Shown here: positions 1 through 11,935 of the stretch, in pieces
How positions within the stretch are numbered: position 1 is the stretch's first letter
How the letters are laid out: each line of letters begins with the position of its first letter
DNA from: Neodontobutis hainanensis
Taxonomy: Eukaryota > Chordata > Actinopteri > Gobiiformes > Odontobutidae
Assembly (NCBI GenBank): GCA_024349245.1
Contig: JALDNG010000087.1
Span: forward strand, 114,501 to 178,500
DNA length: 64,000 nucleotides
Direction of reading: 5' to 3'
Program-made: the position numbers and the translations under genes
Notes under the pieces: generated by a model
What the model saw: only the letters and a program-made list of their open reading frames with translations
The model's database searches: none
What the model was told of the DNA's origin: nothing

Positions 1-89
1 ATCCTCATCTGTAATCTGTTTGATTGTAGTCAGTGTGCGTGTGCTTGTGTGTATCTTTATTCCAGTGCTGCACTGAGGTTTCTGTAGAC

Positions 90-1110
90 TGAGTCATGGG
101 AAAAGCAAAATAATTGTCAAAGGATCTCTGGGAAAAGGTAATTGAACTGGTTAAAATAGGAAAGGGATATAAAAAGACATCCAAGGAATTGAGAATGCCA
201 ATCAGCAGTGTTCAAACTCTAATTAAAAAGTGGAAAATGAGGAATTCTATTGAAACCAACCCAAACCAAGGTCAGATAGACCAACAAAAATTTCAGCCAC
301 AACTGCCAGGAAAATTGTTTGGCATACAAAGAAAATCCCACAAATAACTTCAGCTGAAATATAGGACTGGTGTAGCTGTTTCAAGATGCACAAAAAAGAA
401 GCACATGAAGAAAAATGGGCTGCATTGTTGAGTCGCCAGAATAAAGCCATTACTACGCAAATGCCACAAAGCATCTTGCTTACAATACGCCAAACAGGAC
501 AGAGACAAGCCTCAATAAGCCTCTAGAACAAAGTCATTTGGAGTGACGACACCAAAATTGAACTTTTTGGCCACAACCATAAACATTACATTTGGAGAGG
601 CGTCAACAAGGCCGATGATGAAAGGTACACCATTCCTACTATGAAACATGGAGGTAGACCACTGGTGTTTTGGAGATGTTTGGGCTACAAAGGCACAAGA
701 AAAGATGAATGTAGCTTAGATGAATTGTCATTGGCTACAGCAGCATAAAGTGAAGGTTCTGGACTGGCCACCTCAGTCTCCTGACCTCAATATCTTTAAG
801 CCACGCTGGGGAGTTCTCAAACAAGCAGTTCACGCAAGACAGCCCAACAATTTACAGGAACTGGAGGGTTTTTGCCAAGAAGAATGGGCAGCTTTAGCAT
901 CCGAAAAAAAAATAAAGAGTCTCATCCACAACTACCTCAAAAGACTTCAAGCTGTCATTGAAGTTAAAGGTGGCAATATAAGGTATTAAAAACTGGGGTA
1001 TGTAAACTTTTTAATCACGGTCATTTGGGTAGTTTCTGTTGTCATTATGATGTATAAAGTGTAAACACAGTTGTTTGACAATAAATGGCTTCACCAAACC
1101 ACTGTCATCA
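90..1110 (+). mobile_element. Tc1/mariner transposon, 3' part, transposase pseudogene
   Basis: A decayed Tc1-like transposase. The start ATG is at 96-98, followed by a stop after four codons. The N-terminal helix-turn-helix region (GKGYKKTSKEL, then a basic KKWK) reads from 114. Around 540-660, WSDDTKIELFG and KHGGRPLVFW mark the first catalytic Asp region. At 750-989, WPPQSPDLN and a C-terminal LASEKKIKSLI segment complete the family pattern. About 60 residues holding the second catalytic Asp are missing near 710-750, and frames shift several times, so it cannot be active. The non-coding 3' part at 1,000-1,110 matches the inverse of 51,499-51,710. The 5' terminal repeat probably lies before the window, and the 3' end is truncated after about 1,110. 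Confidence 0.85.
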
Positions 1111-4100
1111 TTCAAATGTAAAGACACTAAGGATGTAACAATTAACCTTGAGCCGGTTGAAAATTAATTTACATATGTGACGTTTCCAGTTGGTTGAGAT
1201 GTCAATTCAAGGGTACTAGGGCACCTGCTGCAATCACTGTATTGAGGTAAGGTTGCTCATAAAGGTTGTTAGCCGAATAATTGTACAAAACAAACCATTT
1301 CTAAACATTACACTGCTTTGAGAGTCACTGAAGAAGGGGGCAGCTATTTAGATGAGCGGGGAGAATCTGGTCATAGGGTTAAAAGGCTGCCAGGACTAAG
1401 GTACCGAGACTTTTTACCAGCTCCACTGAAATCAACAGTTAACAAAAGCACAGTTAGACAAAATGGAAAACAGTGACAATCCAAACTATAGACAGCAGAG
1501 GTTATTCAAATTTTCCATGGCTTTTGGGGGCGCGTTGTTCATATTTGGTTCCCACCCACAGTTAAAATAGCAGTACAGCAGCTCTCGGACATATCTAAAT
1601 AAAGAAGTTTTGTTGAGTTGGATGTGAACCTAAAGCAGCCCATTCTGTGCTCTAAAATGGTGTAGTAATAATGGGTTTGTTTATATAATTAGGCCTCTAT
1701 GGTTGGGTCTACTGTAACTGCATGGCTAGAGGCAACTTATAGGTGGTAACAACAATGAGTTTTTTTTTTATTGAACAAAGAAAGAATACCATGGAAACAT
1801 CAGGTTTGCACAGTAAGCATTTCCAATAGCCTTAAAAAACAAGCGTGACAGAAACCACAGCAAAAAAATTAACATACAAAGTGAATGGTAGCAGCAAGTA
1901 GTCTCCCTTCTCACTGCTGAAAGTGAAATAGAAAGCAGACAGTCTATCTAAATTAGCAAAAACTGTGCTCTTAAAAGTGTGTTGTAGTGGACCTGCAAAA
2001 ACATTAGCAGGAAACATAATATTGTGGGCATGACTCTGGGCAGAGCCACCAGACGCTGAAGGAAAGTTCTGCTTTATTCTGCCTGCTGCTAACCATCCCA
2101 AAATTTACCTAAGCAGTCACGCATAGAACAGGAGGGACTTATGCAACACTTTACATCCACTAAAATTCCATTTGCCTGGAAATCTTGGTTGGTTTCAAGT
2201 GCTACACACAAACATTTTACTCTTTAAACATGCAATGTGCAGGACTCATAAAATGCATCTACGATAATTCAGAAATAATACAGATCTGCCTAATCTGTGT
2301 AGGTGATAGGGTGAATTCAGAACATTACGGTACAGCAGTAGAGGGTCCCAGCAGATTATAATACAGTGTCAATGGATAAAAAGCAACGCAAAAGAGCAAT
2401 GCTAAAGAACAACGCAAACTCGACATGAGAGACTACATGAGATATAGATTTTCTTACTTGAGGACAAAACATATGTATGTGTACATAAAAATTGCTACTC
2501 AAGTAATTGTTTTATGTCCCACATAGGAGTGGGACGATGTACATTTATCTCACATTCATCCAGATAATCGCCAGCAGTTTTTTTTTCCAATCACCACAAT
2601 GCCATATGGACATACTTGTTAAAAAATAATCCTGTTCTCAAAATCATTAATCAGCTAGCACAACATTAACGGTTGTTCACTTGCTCGGGAAAGTCCATAG
2701 TTTTCTCTAACCGATCCAATCTGTTCAGAGTGGGATGTTTAGGCCTTAAGACCGTAGTCATAATGGTGATTTAAGAAAAAGATATCCAAATGCTGCATCG
2801 CACTTTTGTTTTTTTGCTTTCGCTTTGCTTTGCTTTCACTGTGGCCCGTTCTGTTCAGGGCAGCAGAAGAGCAAAAACTTCTCCATACTCGTTTTCCAGC
2901 AGAAAACCGTAGACCATAGGTAGCAGAGCAGCTTTATTTGTCTCGAGGCTATGCTGATTCAGAGTTGTCTGACAGACACGCTGAACATGTACCAGGGCAC
3001 TCATGCTAAAGTAATTTTTTAAAGAATTGTCTAAATGATTTTTACAGGAAAAAAACAACCGAGTCTGTTAAAGTTGGCTGTTACTGTGATGTTCTGATTG
3101 TTATGTCAGCCTTATGATTACTGCTTGAATGTTGTATTTATTAAGTGGGTAAAACTACTTTTCAGTAGTTGGACATTTTGGAGTTGGACTATTTCATGGA
3201 TGTGCATGAAAGCACAGTTGAGTCAGTTAAAAAGGCTGAAGTTACTAAGATGCTATGTTTTAACAGCCTCTTAGTCAATGTCTAATTAAGTGCTACTGAT
3301 TGAATATTAATAATACAGGGCTGTTCAGTATGCATCACTGATATAGGGTTATCACAGCTACAGTTACAATATTATTCTTAAAACCATGTGACCGTTTTTG
3401 ATATAAAATATTTCCCTATTTCCCTTTTCTAGCATCACCTACTGATCCAGAGTTCCTCAGACACACACAAAAAAAAAGTTTAAATGGTTGCCATGGAAAC
3501 AAAATTTTAACCCCAGAAAATAAAAAAATATATATTTTTTAAATAAATCATGTTACAATAGTAGTGTATTTATAAAAAGAAAAATGTTTTTTGATTTGGA
3601 GTCAATGGCACAAAAAATGTTCAGGAGAAACTTTTTTTGTAAAGGCATTTTCTACAAAAAGAAACAAAAAATTAGCCACCCTAAAATACACAATCTAACC
3701 AAATTATATGCCATTTGCATCAACACAGACAAAGTTATGCTAAAATAAAATTCAAAAGACAAAAAATGTTGAGGGATGCAGGAGGGTTAAACAAGTTATT
3801 CTAGGAGACAACGAGCTAAAACTAACATTAGATGTTAAATTGCTATTATAGACAGTCATTATACAAAGCATAATGAGAGCTATGCAGAAATGATGGCTAT
3901 AGCTTCTTGCGATTGTCCTGCCATCTGCTTAACAACATAGCAGGCAACACATGCGGAACTAAGTCCATCAATAGAATAATAACACAGGGTTGTTTTTTTG
4001 CTTACTGATTTTAATTGCAATCATAAATGAATACGAAAAAATTTTGGCAGGTGGGCATGTATCGTTTTTGGTTGCATTGATTGTAGAAGGGTCCATTGTG

Positions 4101-5090
4101 TGCCTTGACACACACAATTGAAAAAAGTGGTGTCTTTAACAGATGTTGACTTGTTCTTGTGATTATTACAGCAACAACAAAGAACACAAAATGCTGCACT
4201 TTTCTTAATCAAAGCCCACCATGGCTACTATCATAAACAGTCACTGTCTAGCAGTATGAATGTATTATAAAACAAAAAAAGATAAGAGAATAAAAAAACA
4301 GTATAAGGGGGCTTGAGCTTTACAAAAGAGTTAAGTATTTACTCCTGTCCCAACTCATTGTAATTAAAAAGACAGCCAAGACACGAAATGAGGCCTTTTT
4401 GAATGTGGGCCATCTGTCCCTCTCCCCTGCAGCTTACATTCCTCCTCCTCCTCAGACTAATAACAGAGCAGATACAGAGCTGTCAAACACAACTAGGAGG
4501 TGGCTTTTCTCTTTACTACATCTGCTCCACGGCCCAACACATCTCACTCCCAACCAAGGTGATAATCTCAGAGCCTTCCAAGAGAGAGATAATCTAAATG
4601 CAATTGCCATGGCTCCCAGGAATTCTGGGTAAATATGCAGCTCCGCTCTCATGGAAACAAGGGAGGAAGCACGATCCATGATGTTCTTGATACGGTTGTG
4701 TTTTTAAATCGGTGTGAAAGGACCTTAAGATTTAGGCATTTTGGCCTTTTGTCCAGTAAATTCTCTGACAAAGTATATTAAAATAAGAATTAGGAAAATA
4801 TGCAATAATTTTAGTTAAATATTAGGGCAGAGTGAAAAATACAGGTCTCTAGACTTACACAGGTTAAATTTGTGCAATTGGAACAATCATTTTGAGATGT
4901 CAATGTAGCCCTTAGAAAACTGTAACATCACAGAGGTTCAAGTCTTTTCAAAACGGATGCAAAGCAACAGCCTGGTTCTAAATGGGTGTAAAGGTTTTGT
5001 GGCACCCTCATTTTAAATTCTTGCCCCATCACTTCCTTAGACACAATAGTTGAAGGAGTTATATTATTTTGGTTGAAGCAGTGGAGCAAC
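1111..5090. other. AT-rich intergenic DNA, possible minus-strand 3' UTR
   Basis: No coding region is supported. The plus-strand TTTATT at 1,767-1,772 is an AATAAA signal on the minus strand, so a minus transcript could end near 1,750. A minus-strand segment at 2,862-3,013 follows an acceptor-like TTTAG and stays open for 47 codons to a TGA. It could be a last coding exon but matches nothing I know. The block 4,390-4,690 has balanced composition and no repeat signature. Confidence 0.4.
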
Positions 5091-5238
5091 AGACACAACA
5101 GGAAGGTTGCTATACTGAACAACATGGACCAGCCCCGGCATTCGGATTTTGAATAACAGAGAGCAGACAGTGGAGGTCTGAGATCACAGAGCTGCAGGAA
5201 AGCGTGGTACAAGAGCTCCTTCTTCCCGACTGCCATAT
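5091..5238 (+). mobile_element. LINE 3' end fragment (copy 1 of a dispersed 110-150 bp repeat)
   Basis: The fragment runs from AACAGGAAGGTTGCTATACT to the CTTCCCGACTGCC block. Its end translates as a WYKSSFFPTAI-type motif, typical of the extreme C-terminus of fish L2/Rex1-like reverse transcriptase ORFs. Related copies lie at 57,472-57,585 (same strand) and at 11,821-11,935 and 20,231-20,325 (opposite strand). The shared core is GCTATACTGAACAACATGGA followed by CTGAGATCA-TGAGCTGCAG. Confidence 0.65.
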
Positions 5239-5621
5239 AAACTGTGCAATTAATCAGTCTATGGCCGGTGAAGTAAATCCTAGTAGCATGTCCTAGAATC
5301 AGGGTTCAGAAATGCGTCCGGTCAAGAATATTAGTCTTAAAAATACAGTATAAAAAGATGTGTCATCTCTATACATCTCTAAATGTAACTTATGATAACT
5401 TGTAGGCAAATAAACAGTGACTTTTGCTTTGTAAAGACTGAGACCAGACAAGGATGACCCTATAGCTTGCTACAGCTATGACTATAATTGTCTGAAAAAA
5501 AGAATACTACTATAAAGCAAAATGTTATACTGTGCATATAAAATATTTGCGATATATTGTCAAGCTCTAGTCCAATGATGATATACAGTATATTAGCAGC
5601 GTGAGACACAATGGAACTTAC

Positions 5622-5897
5622 ACAACCCATATCCCAGTGATTGTCAGGACTGGGAGGCTGACAGGCAGTATCCACAGATACATCTTCCTCGATGATCAAA
5701 CTCCCCTCCGGCGGCGTCTTGAACAGCCCCTGTCTTTCTTTTTTCCTCTTCAGCCAGCCCAGCACTGTATGCTCGAGTAGCACTAACATTTAACCGAGGG
5801 AGACCAGCATGTGCAAAGCCACCGACTGATTCATTTTCAGTTCAAATATGTGGGATAATGGCAGTGGGTTACAGCACTGACAGGTTTGTCGTTTAAG
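5622..5897 (-). CDS. Putative first coding exon of an unidentified gene
   Basis: A minus-strand exon opens after a strong acceptor (pyrimidine run, then CGCAG, at 5,898). It carries an ATG at 5,789 and 56 phase-0 codons up to a good donor (TGT then GTAAGT, at 5,621). The peptide begins MLVLLEHTVLGWLKRKKERQ and contains an acidic IIEEDVSVD stretch and QPPSPDN. I do not recognise it. A 14-codon upstream ORF in the same frame (5,834-5,790) ends in TAA directly against the main ATG. Downstream exons were not found with confidence. Splice signals and codon content argue for a real exon, but function and strand of expression are inference. Confidence 0.45.
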
Positions 5898-6299
5898 CTG
5901 CGAGTGAGGGGAAAGAGGGAAAAATGTTAGCATTGTGGCTGAAAAATGCGAACAAAACACATAGCTAGAACTTTTATAAGACGGTCATAACAAGCAGCCT
6001 CTTGTTATTTATCCTAAACGTACATCCACCACCTGGTTAATCTTAAAAAGCAACAACAGTGGATAATAATCTGTTAATTTAGTGCATATTCTGGCGCTGT
6101 CAATTGTTTATATTTGTTTTAACCAACGGAGCGTTACTTTATAGGTAAATTATTTTTTTCTTTTCTTTTTTTCCACGAGAAGCTAACCGTTTCTGTTTTA
6201 GAAGCAACAAAACAGGTGTGGTGAATGCATTTTCCGTGGCAAACTACTTTCCATATGGTAAATGGCCGATTACATTGGTTTCCTTTGCTAATAACAGCC

Positions 6300-6560
6300 A
6301 CAAATATCAAAGAAAAACCCTTCCTCTCACCTTTTCTCCCCGTCCTCCGCTAAGTTACTCGTAGTTTTTTGGAAAATGAATATGCAGTCCCAGGTGTACT
6401 TCTAAAATCCCGGGAGCATCAAACTCTTACCCACAAAGCGCGGAGTAGTCCTTTAAAGTGTTTTCTGGGATCTTAAATAAACGGCTCCCGTTAGCCGCGC
6501 TCGCGCTGAATCTGAGTGGGGGAAGCTCAAATGCACACGAGCCTCTCCGCCACGAGACAG
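6300..6560 (-). promoter_or_regulatory. Candidate 5' exon and promoter of the 5.6-kb minus-strand gene
   Basis: A CpG-enriched block. On the minus strand a donor (GTGG then GTAAGAG) ends an exon at 6,431, which would pair with the acceptor at 5,898. Just upstream are GCGCGGCTAACGGGAG and a TATTTAA run. No ORF here is convincing, so this looks like a non-coding first exon. Confidence 0.4.
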
Positions 6561-6929
6561 ACTGGATCTCATTTCTCTGAAAGTGCACAGTCGATTCCTA
6601 CACTCCTCTCTTTGCGTTTTAGTCCCGCCCACAGAGGAGAGAGGAGAGGAAAAGGAGCAGAGATGTTTAGGACAACGGGACACCTCTCTCCGCAGGAGCG
6701 TCACCTGCAGTGACATCTACAACTGGATCTACAGCAGATCTCAAATTAACTTCAGAATTTTAATTTAGTGTGATCTAAATGTTTGCAAATAATACTTTTT
6801 ACATTTTAAATAAACATACACTGGTATATGACGTTCTTTCTCTTTATTTATGCAAATATAAGGTAAAAGTAAAAGATCAGGACTTAAAACATTCACAGAT
6901 GAACCATTGCATGTAAGACACTTCATAAA

Positions 6930-7260
6930 CGAAACTTAAGAGACGTCACGTGTAAAGTGGGCGGGGTTTTTTATCTCCGCTGCTGTGAGTTTGGCTTCCG
7001 CGTAGAAAGCTCCAGTGTATTCTCGCTTATGCCTCCTCTCAGAAGCCTCCTCCGGCTCCTCTCCTTGCTCTACGGAGCAGCAATAAAAGCATTGGGAGAA
7101 CAATAAAGATGGCGCACGGAGAATAACTTCCGGTGCCACTGAGGAGTTGGGACATCGAGGAGGCATGTTAAGAGAAATGAGATCCAGCTGTGCCGCTCCG
7201 ACCCTGAGTCCTGCGGCTGGGTGCGCTGCGATACCTACATCTCACACCGATTGTAAGGGC
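6930..7260. promoter_or_regulatory. CpG promoter with CRE/E-box, GC box, ETS and YY1 motifs
   Basis: Dense promoter words are seen: GACGTCACGTG (CRE plus E-box) near 6,942-6,953, GGGCGGGG near 6,960, AAGATGGCG (YY1-like) at 7,106-7,114 and ACTTCCGG (ETS) at 7,126-7,133. On the plus strand a possible exon ends at a GATT-GTAAGG donor near 7,250. No plus-strand coding exon follows nearby. It may start an upstream exon of the zinc-finger gene, act bidirectionally for the minus-strand gene at 5.6 kb, or drive a non-coding RNA. Confidence 0.5.
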
Positions 7261-8286
7261 GGTGTTTTTGTAATTTATCAATAATTTTATGTCATTCGTG
7301 CATGGTTTGTAATTATATTATTTTATCATTTAACTCAACAGCTAATAGTGAACCTGTATCAAAATATGCCCGCAATAGACAACATCTTTTAACTTCGGTG
7401 TGCTCCGTACAAACACCCAAGCGCTCCCCTCCATCTCAAGCTATTCTGGCTCCAAAATCATTGGACCATTTTTCTTTACTAAGATAATGGGAAAGAAAGC
7501 AGAAACTGCGTTAAACGAAGAAAGTGTTTCTGCAAAAAAGACCTACGTTGCAGTAGTTTGTAATTAATAAAGAACCCCCAAATCCTGATCTAACGTTAAC
7601 AGCAAAACTCAAAATGTGCTTCTGCTGCCTCCTACAGTCATCCAAGTTTCTCTTAAAATTGCAAATAAAGTGCATTTTTCTAGGTAAATAAACACAGTTG
7701 CAGTGTCAATGTTTTAATCGTAAATTGAATCTTTATTCAAAGTTAAAAAAAACAAAACAAAAACTAACACACAATCAAAATAAATTATTCACCAAAAATT
7801 TTACAGTTTAAGCGGGTGAAAAAAAATTGTTAAAGGGGAAAAAAATAACAATTATTACAGTACTATTTGAATTTTTCATTTAATTTTTTTATGTAAAGGT
7901 CAACATTTACAAAAATATTTCTTGTTTCAAACTAGCTATTTTTATCCCAGCAAAGAAAATGTGCTTAAAGCTCTTGTTGACAAATGATCATGAGGCTTAT
8001 ATTTATAATATAGTATTATCTTTAGCATTTTAACATTCAAGGATAAGCCAGCTGATTATTTCTTGCTCATATCTTTCCCTAAATAAGCTTCAAGTGGAGA
8101 GATGCCTACAACAGAAAATTAATCAACATTAACATAAACAGTTTATTTTTACAAGATGTGAGTTTGTGATTTATATGACGTATATCCAAAGAAACACAAG
8201 TATGTTTATATAGAAGAAGAAAAGATGAAAAGATGAATTTAAAAAATACAATCAGATTTAGTTTAATTCCATTAGTTCTTCTTCTT
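7261..8286. other. Intergenic DNA and TRIM 3' UTR
   Basis: AT-rich DNA without a supported ORF. Minus-strand AATAAA signals (plus TTTATT) at 8,142-8,147 and 7,732-7,737 are candidate polyadenylation sites for the TRIM gene that stops at 8,287, giving a 3' UTR of roughly 0.15-0.6 kb. Confidence 0.5.
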
Positions 8287-11200
8287 CTACAGCCTGATAG
8301 CAGTTCCAAAACCCCACACACTGAAGGCAGGATAGAGCTGCTCGGTGAAAGAAGTCTGCACTCTGTGGAGAAGCTGCACGTTACTCCCAGACACACTGTA
8401 AAACGCCAGTGTCCCCGCGGTGTAATCCACATAGACCCCAATACGGGACGAGCGAGGAGCAGGTATGTCCGTGCTCTTGTTGTTGTGCACAAAGGAGAAC
8501 TTGGAGTCGGAGCAGTACAGGCTCCAGGACTTGTCATTCCAGCCCAGGCTGCATTCGTTGCCGTTGCCTTTGCGACGGATGCCCCTGTAGGTAACAGCCA
8601 CGTCCACCTCCGTTCCATTCCAGTCCACCTCCCAGTATGAACGGGACGAGGTCAGGGGCTCTCTGCACAATACCTGGAAAAGAACATCCCGTACATTAAA
8701 CAACAAATCCATTAATTAGACCTTACATATACTTATAGATAATTTGTGGTTGTTGGGTCTCACCTGTTGCCAGTGTTCAAAACGATCCGGGTGGTCAGGG
8801 TAGTTTTTGGGCTCACTGTTCATCGTAGCTGTTCGATTTCCCTCAGAAAGATGAAGATTAGGGTGAACGCTGTTGACGTCCAGACTCAACTGGCATTCAT
8901 CTTAACAATGGGAAAAAGAAACCACAATATTATATTACAATTCTAATACAATGGGGAATGTATTTTACAGATGGCTTTATTTGTGTTTAATTTGTAAAAC
9001 TGGAGGTCAAACAACATGAACTCCTACTAAAAAAAAGTGCCACAGCCAGGAGGTGCTGGTTCCATCAATTAATTTTCTTCTCCTTGTGGAAGTTGAATAG
9101 AATAGAATGATGGCACACATGTACTGTAAGTGCATCTAAATCAGTAACTTGTCTCAATGAAATTTAAATTACAGAATAAATTGAAATAACAACACTAAAA
9201 TTTCCCAGTTAAGAGCAAAACAAACAATACTCCTCATAATAAAACCACCAGATAGGAAAGGAATGACAGCAGTACACCCATGTTTTAAAACATTATAACA
9301 AGCAGCAGAAACATAAGTAACACCTGTGTTTGCTCAGGTAACCCTGCAGTGTAAGTTTGCTCTCACTCAACAAACCAGTTCTGCCAGTACCATACCTTCC
9401 TTTTTAGTTTAAGCTGTTCCACCACATGGTACACTCATAATTATATCAGACACAATAGACCATGACAAACACGTTTTGTATCTTGATAGACCAGGGTAAA
9501 GGAAAGAAAGGCTCTTCTATCTTGCCAGTGCATACTCACATCTTAAGAAATCCTCTCTCGTTCTCGGCTCCTCTCTCGTTCTCGGCTCCTCTCTCATGCT
9601 CGGCTCCTCTCTTGCCTTTGGTTCTTGTCTCAGTCTCGGCTCACTCCGAAGAAATGACTCTCTCCTGGGCTGTTTATCAGCTTCCTCTGTGATGTAGACT
9701 TCCTTCACTGTGGAACGACCATGAAGAGGTTAACAGCTTTAACATAAAGTGGGACAATAATGGAGAATGCAGCGTCAAAAGCCAACCTGAAGCTGTGATT
9801 TTGCTCATCTCTGTCTTGGTCACTTCCTCCACTTGTAATTTCAGAGATGCCACGGCTCTTTTAGTGGCGTCAAAGGAGTAGTAGGGAGCAACGTTGATGT
9901 TGTTGAGGTCCTCGTACCCAGACGGACCAGACAGAGACTGCCAGCTCTGCACAAAGATCAGTTTCAACAGTGTGTCCAAAGATGAAAAGCAAAATGTCTT
10001 GTCTTACACTGACCTGCAGAAAGTGTATGTGGTCGTCTGTGTGCGAGAGCTTCTCCAGATCATTGTGTCTCTTCCTCAACAGGGTGACCTCCTCTTCGAT
10101 CCGATCCAGCAATATTTCGCCGCTGGTCACAGTTGATTTCTCGTGTGAGCGGATCATCTCCTTGACCTCGTTGTACTTTCGCTCAATGGAGAGGAGGAGC
10201 TCGGTGAAGATGCGCTCATTTTCTTCCAAGGTGACTTGAGCAGAGTGCTAGAATAATACAAGAAAGAGCATAGAGGTAAAGAAGGAGATTTTGATCCTGA
10301 CACAGATTTTACTTTGTGGCTCCACCAAATGATTTTCGTTTAATCATTAAAAACAGATTTCTTACAAAAGTGTGGGTTTAAATGTAACTTACTTTATTAA
10401 AACTGGAGGGATTGTCAGCACTTGAACATTTTACTATTATCAAACATGGTTGATTCTATGGAATCTCCTCATATAATGTTTGGCTCAAGTACAACCTACT
10501 ATTCAAAGCTTATAAGAGTATAATAGAGAAGTAGTGTCCTAATATACTATTACATATATAGAGTAGTTTAAATATAGGACCATTTTATTCCTATATGAAA
10601 TGTATTTTATTGTAATCCATTGTACATGACTGAAACTCCCATCAAGTGTCTAATGACCAGTTGTAATACATTTAAAAAGCTCAGTGTTAAACCAGGACTA
10701 ACACCAGAGCAGCAATAATGGCTCGAACACAAAAAGACTAACTTGCTGATTATAGCCTACTGTCAATTTTTGTGTCAGTTAACCCATATTCATCCTGAGT
10801 GACTAAATTATCTAAGTGGTACTTACTTTGACTGACTCCACCGCTTGTCGCAGGTCCTGCCACTTTTTGACTCTCTGGTCAATCCTTTGCTGAGATTTGT
10901 GCAGCGTAACTCCGAGTTGTTTCTTAAAATCACAGTCAATGTATTTAAGTATTTATTATCATGCATCATAAAGCACGATTAGTCTCATTGGAAACAGCAC
11001 CCACCTGCTTTTCCGTTCTCTCAGTCCCAGCCGGCACGATGTCGTGGTGCTTGTGCTCATCCATCATGCACAGGACGCACACTGAGGTCTCATCCGTACG
11101 GCAGAAGGCCTCAAGCAGCTTGTCATGTTGGGCGCAGACCTTCTCCCTCATCTGACCCGTGGCTTTGACCAGTTTGTGCTTCATCAGAGCCGGATACTCG

Positions 11201-11463
11201 TAGTGGGACTGGACGTGGGCCTCACAGTAGGACGCCAGGCACAGCAGGCAGGACTTGTCGGCCTTCTGTTTTCTGGTGGTGCAGAAGTCACACAGCACCT
11301 CCCCAGACATGGCCTGGGATGTGGCTTGCGGCGAGGCCTGGGACTTGGTCTGGGACTTAGTCTGAGGCTTGGCCTGGGACCTGGCCTGGCTGCGGCTGGC
11401 AGGGCGGCGGGATTTATCCAGTGAATTGTATCTGTCTAGGTCCAGACTGCCAGGGTGAGACAT
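8287..11463 (-). CDS. RING-less TRIM protein (B-box1, B-box2, coiled coil, PRY-SPRY), TRIM16-like
   Basis: Seven exons join in frame to 546 residues: 11463-11005, 10922-10827 (96 nt), 10247-10014 (234 nt), 9946-9787, 9707-9540, 8900-8764 and 8673-8287. All introns have GT and AG ends, and the 96- and 234-nt exons are the standard TRIM coiled-coil exons. An SQ-rich N-terminus (about 20-55) has no RING. B-box1 uses C58, C61, C72, C75, C80, H83; B-box2 uses C110, H113, C121, C129, C132, H137. The coiled coil is about 154-263. PRY begins at YECQLSLD (about 373), then SPRY with YWEVDW and SLGWNDKSW to the end. Exon 5 carries five EPxxRE hexapeptides. Without a RING it may act as a scaffold or through partner TRIMs, as described for TRIM16. 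Fish relatives are often large, interferon-linked families. Exact orthology is not determined. Confidence 0.9.
9553..9642 (-). repeat. In-frame 18-bp minisatellite in TRIM exon 5 (five EPxxRE units)
   Basis: Five tandem 18-bp units encode EPRLRQ, EPKARE, EPSMRE, EPRTRE and EPRTRE, directly before DFLRY at the PRY start. The last two units are identical at the DNA level, so expansion is recent or homogenised. Related fish TRIM proteins, as I recall them, have a single EPKTREEFL-type motif here. Confidence 0.9.
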
Positions 11464-11820
11464 GTTTGTCAGATGGAAGAAATGGTCTGTAAATCCTCAA
11501 AACTAAAGATCCTGGGGTTTGAAGAAAATGTAGCTCCTGAAGTGTTCAGCTTCAATGAACCTGCGTGACTGACTGTGTGTGTGACAGAATGTTAGCTATG
11601 TAGTTTACTCTCAGTTAAAACCTGTTGGTTCACCTTGGTTGTTTAGTCAGGGAAAAGGGGTGGGACTATAAACTTCAGCTGTCACTAACACTGAAACTTT
11701 AGACAAAAGAAAGCCATGAAACCAATACTCATAAAATCAAGCTAACTGAATTTTAGGACACTTCAAATAAATTATAAAGGAAATAAACTGATAAAGACTT
11801 TATTTCTATCTTTCTACCGG
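11464..11820 (-). promoter_or_regulatory. Upstream region of the TRIM gene
   Basis: The 5' flank or 5' UTR of the TRIM gene. A CTGAAACTTT element at 11,691-11,700 resembles an interferon-response (ISRE/IRF) half-site but is not a full match. No TATA box or initiator can be fixed. Confidence 0.3.
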
Positions 11821-11935
11821 TTCTGTCCTGCAGCTCACTGATCTCAGACGGTTACTGGCTGTTCTCTGTTGTTCAAAAGCCTATTTTGCAGGGGATGGTC
11901 CATGTTGTTCAGTATAGCATATTCAACCAGAGTCC
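11821..11935 (-). mobile_element. LINE 3' end fragment (copy 2)
   Basis: The reverse complement reads GCTATACTGAACAACATGGA and then CTGAGATCAGTGAGCTGCAG, matching the copies at 5,091 and 57,472. Confidence 0.65.

Noticed and set aside
4928..5236. 102-codon minus-strand ORF
   Set aside because: Antisense to a LINE 3' tail.
6453..6716. 87-codon minus-strand ORF
   Set aside because: Lies in a CpG 5' region, crosses the predicted 5' exon and shows no family features.
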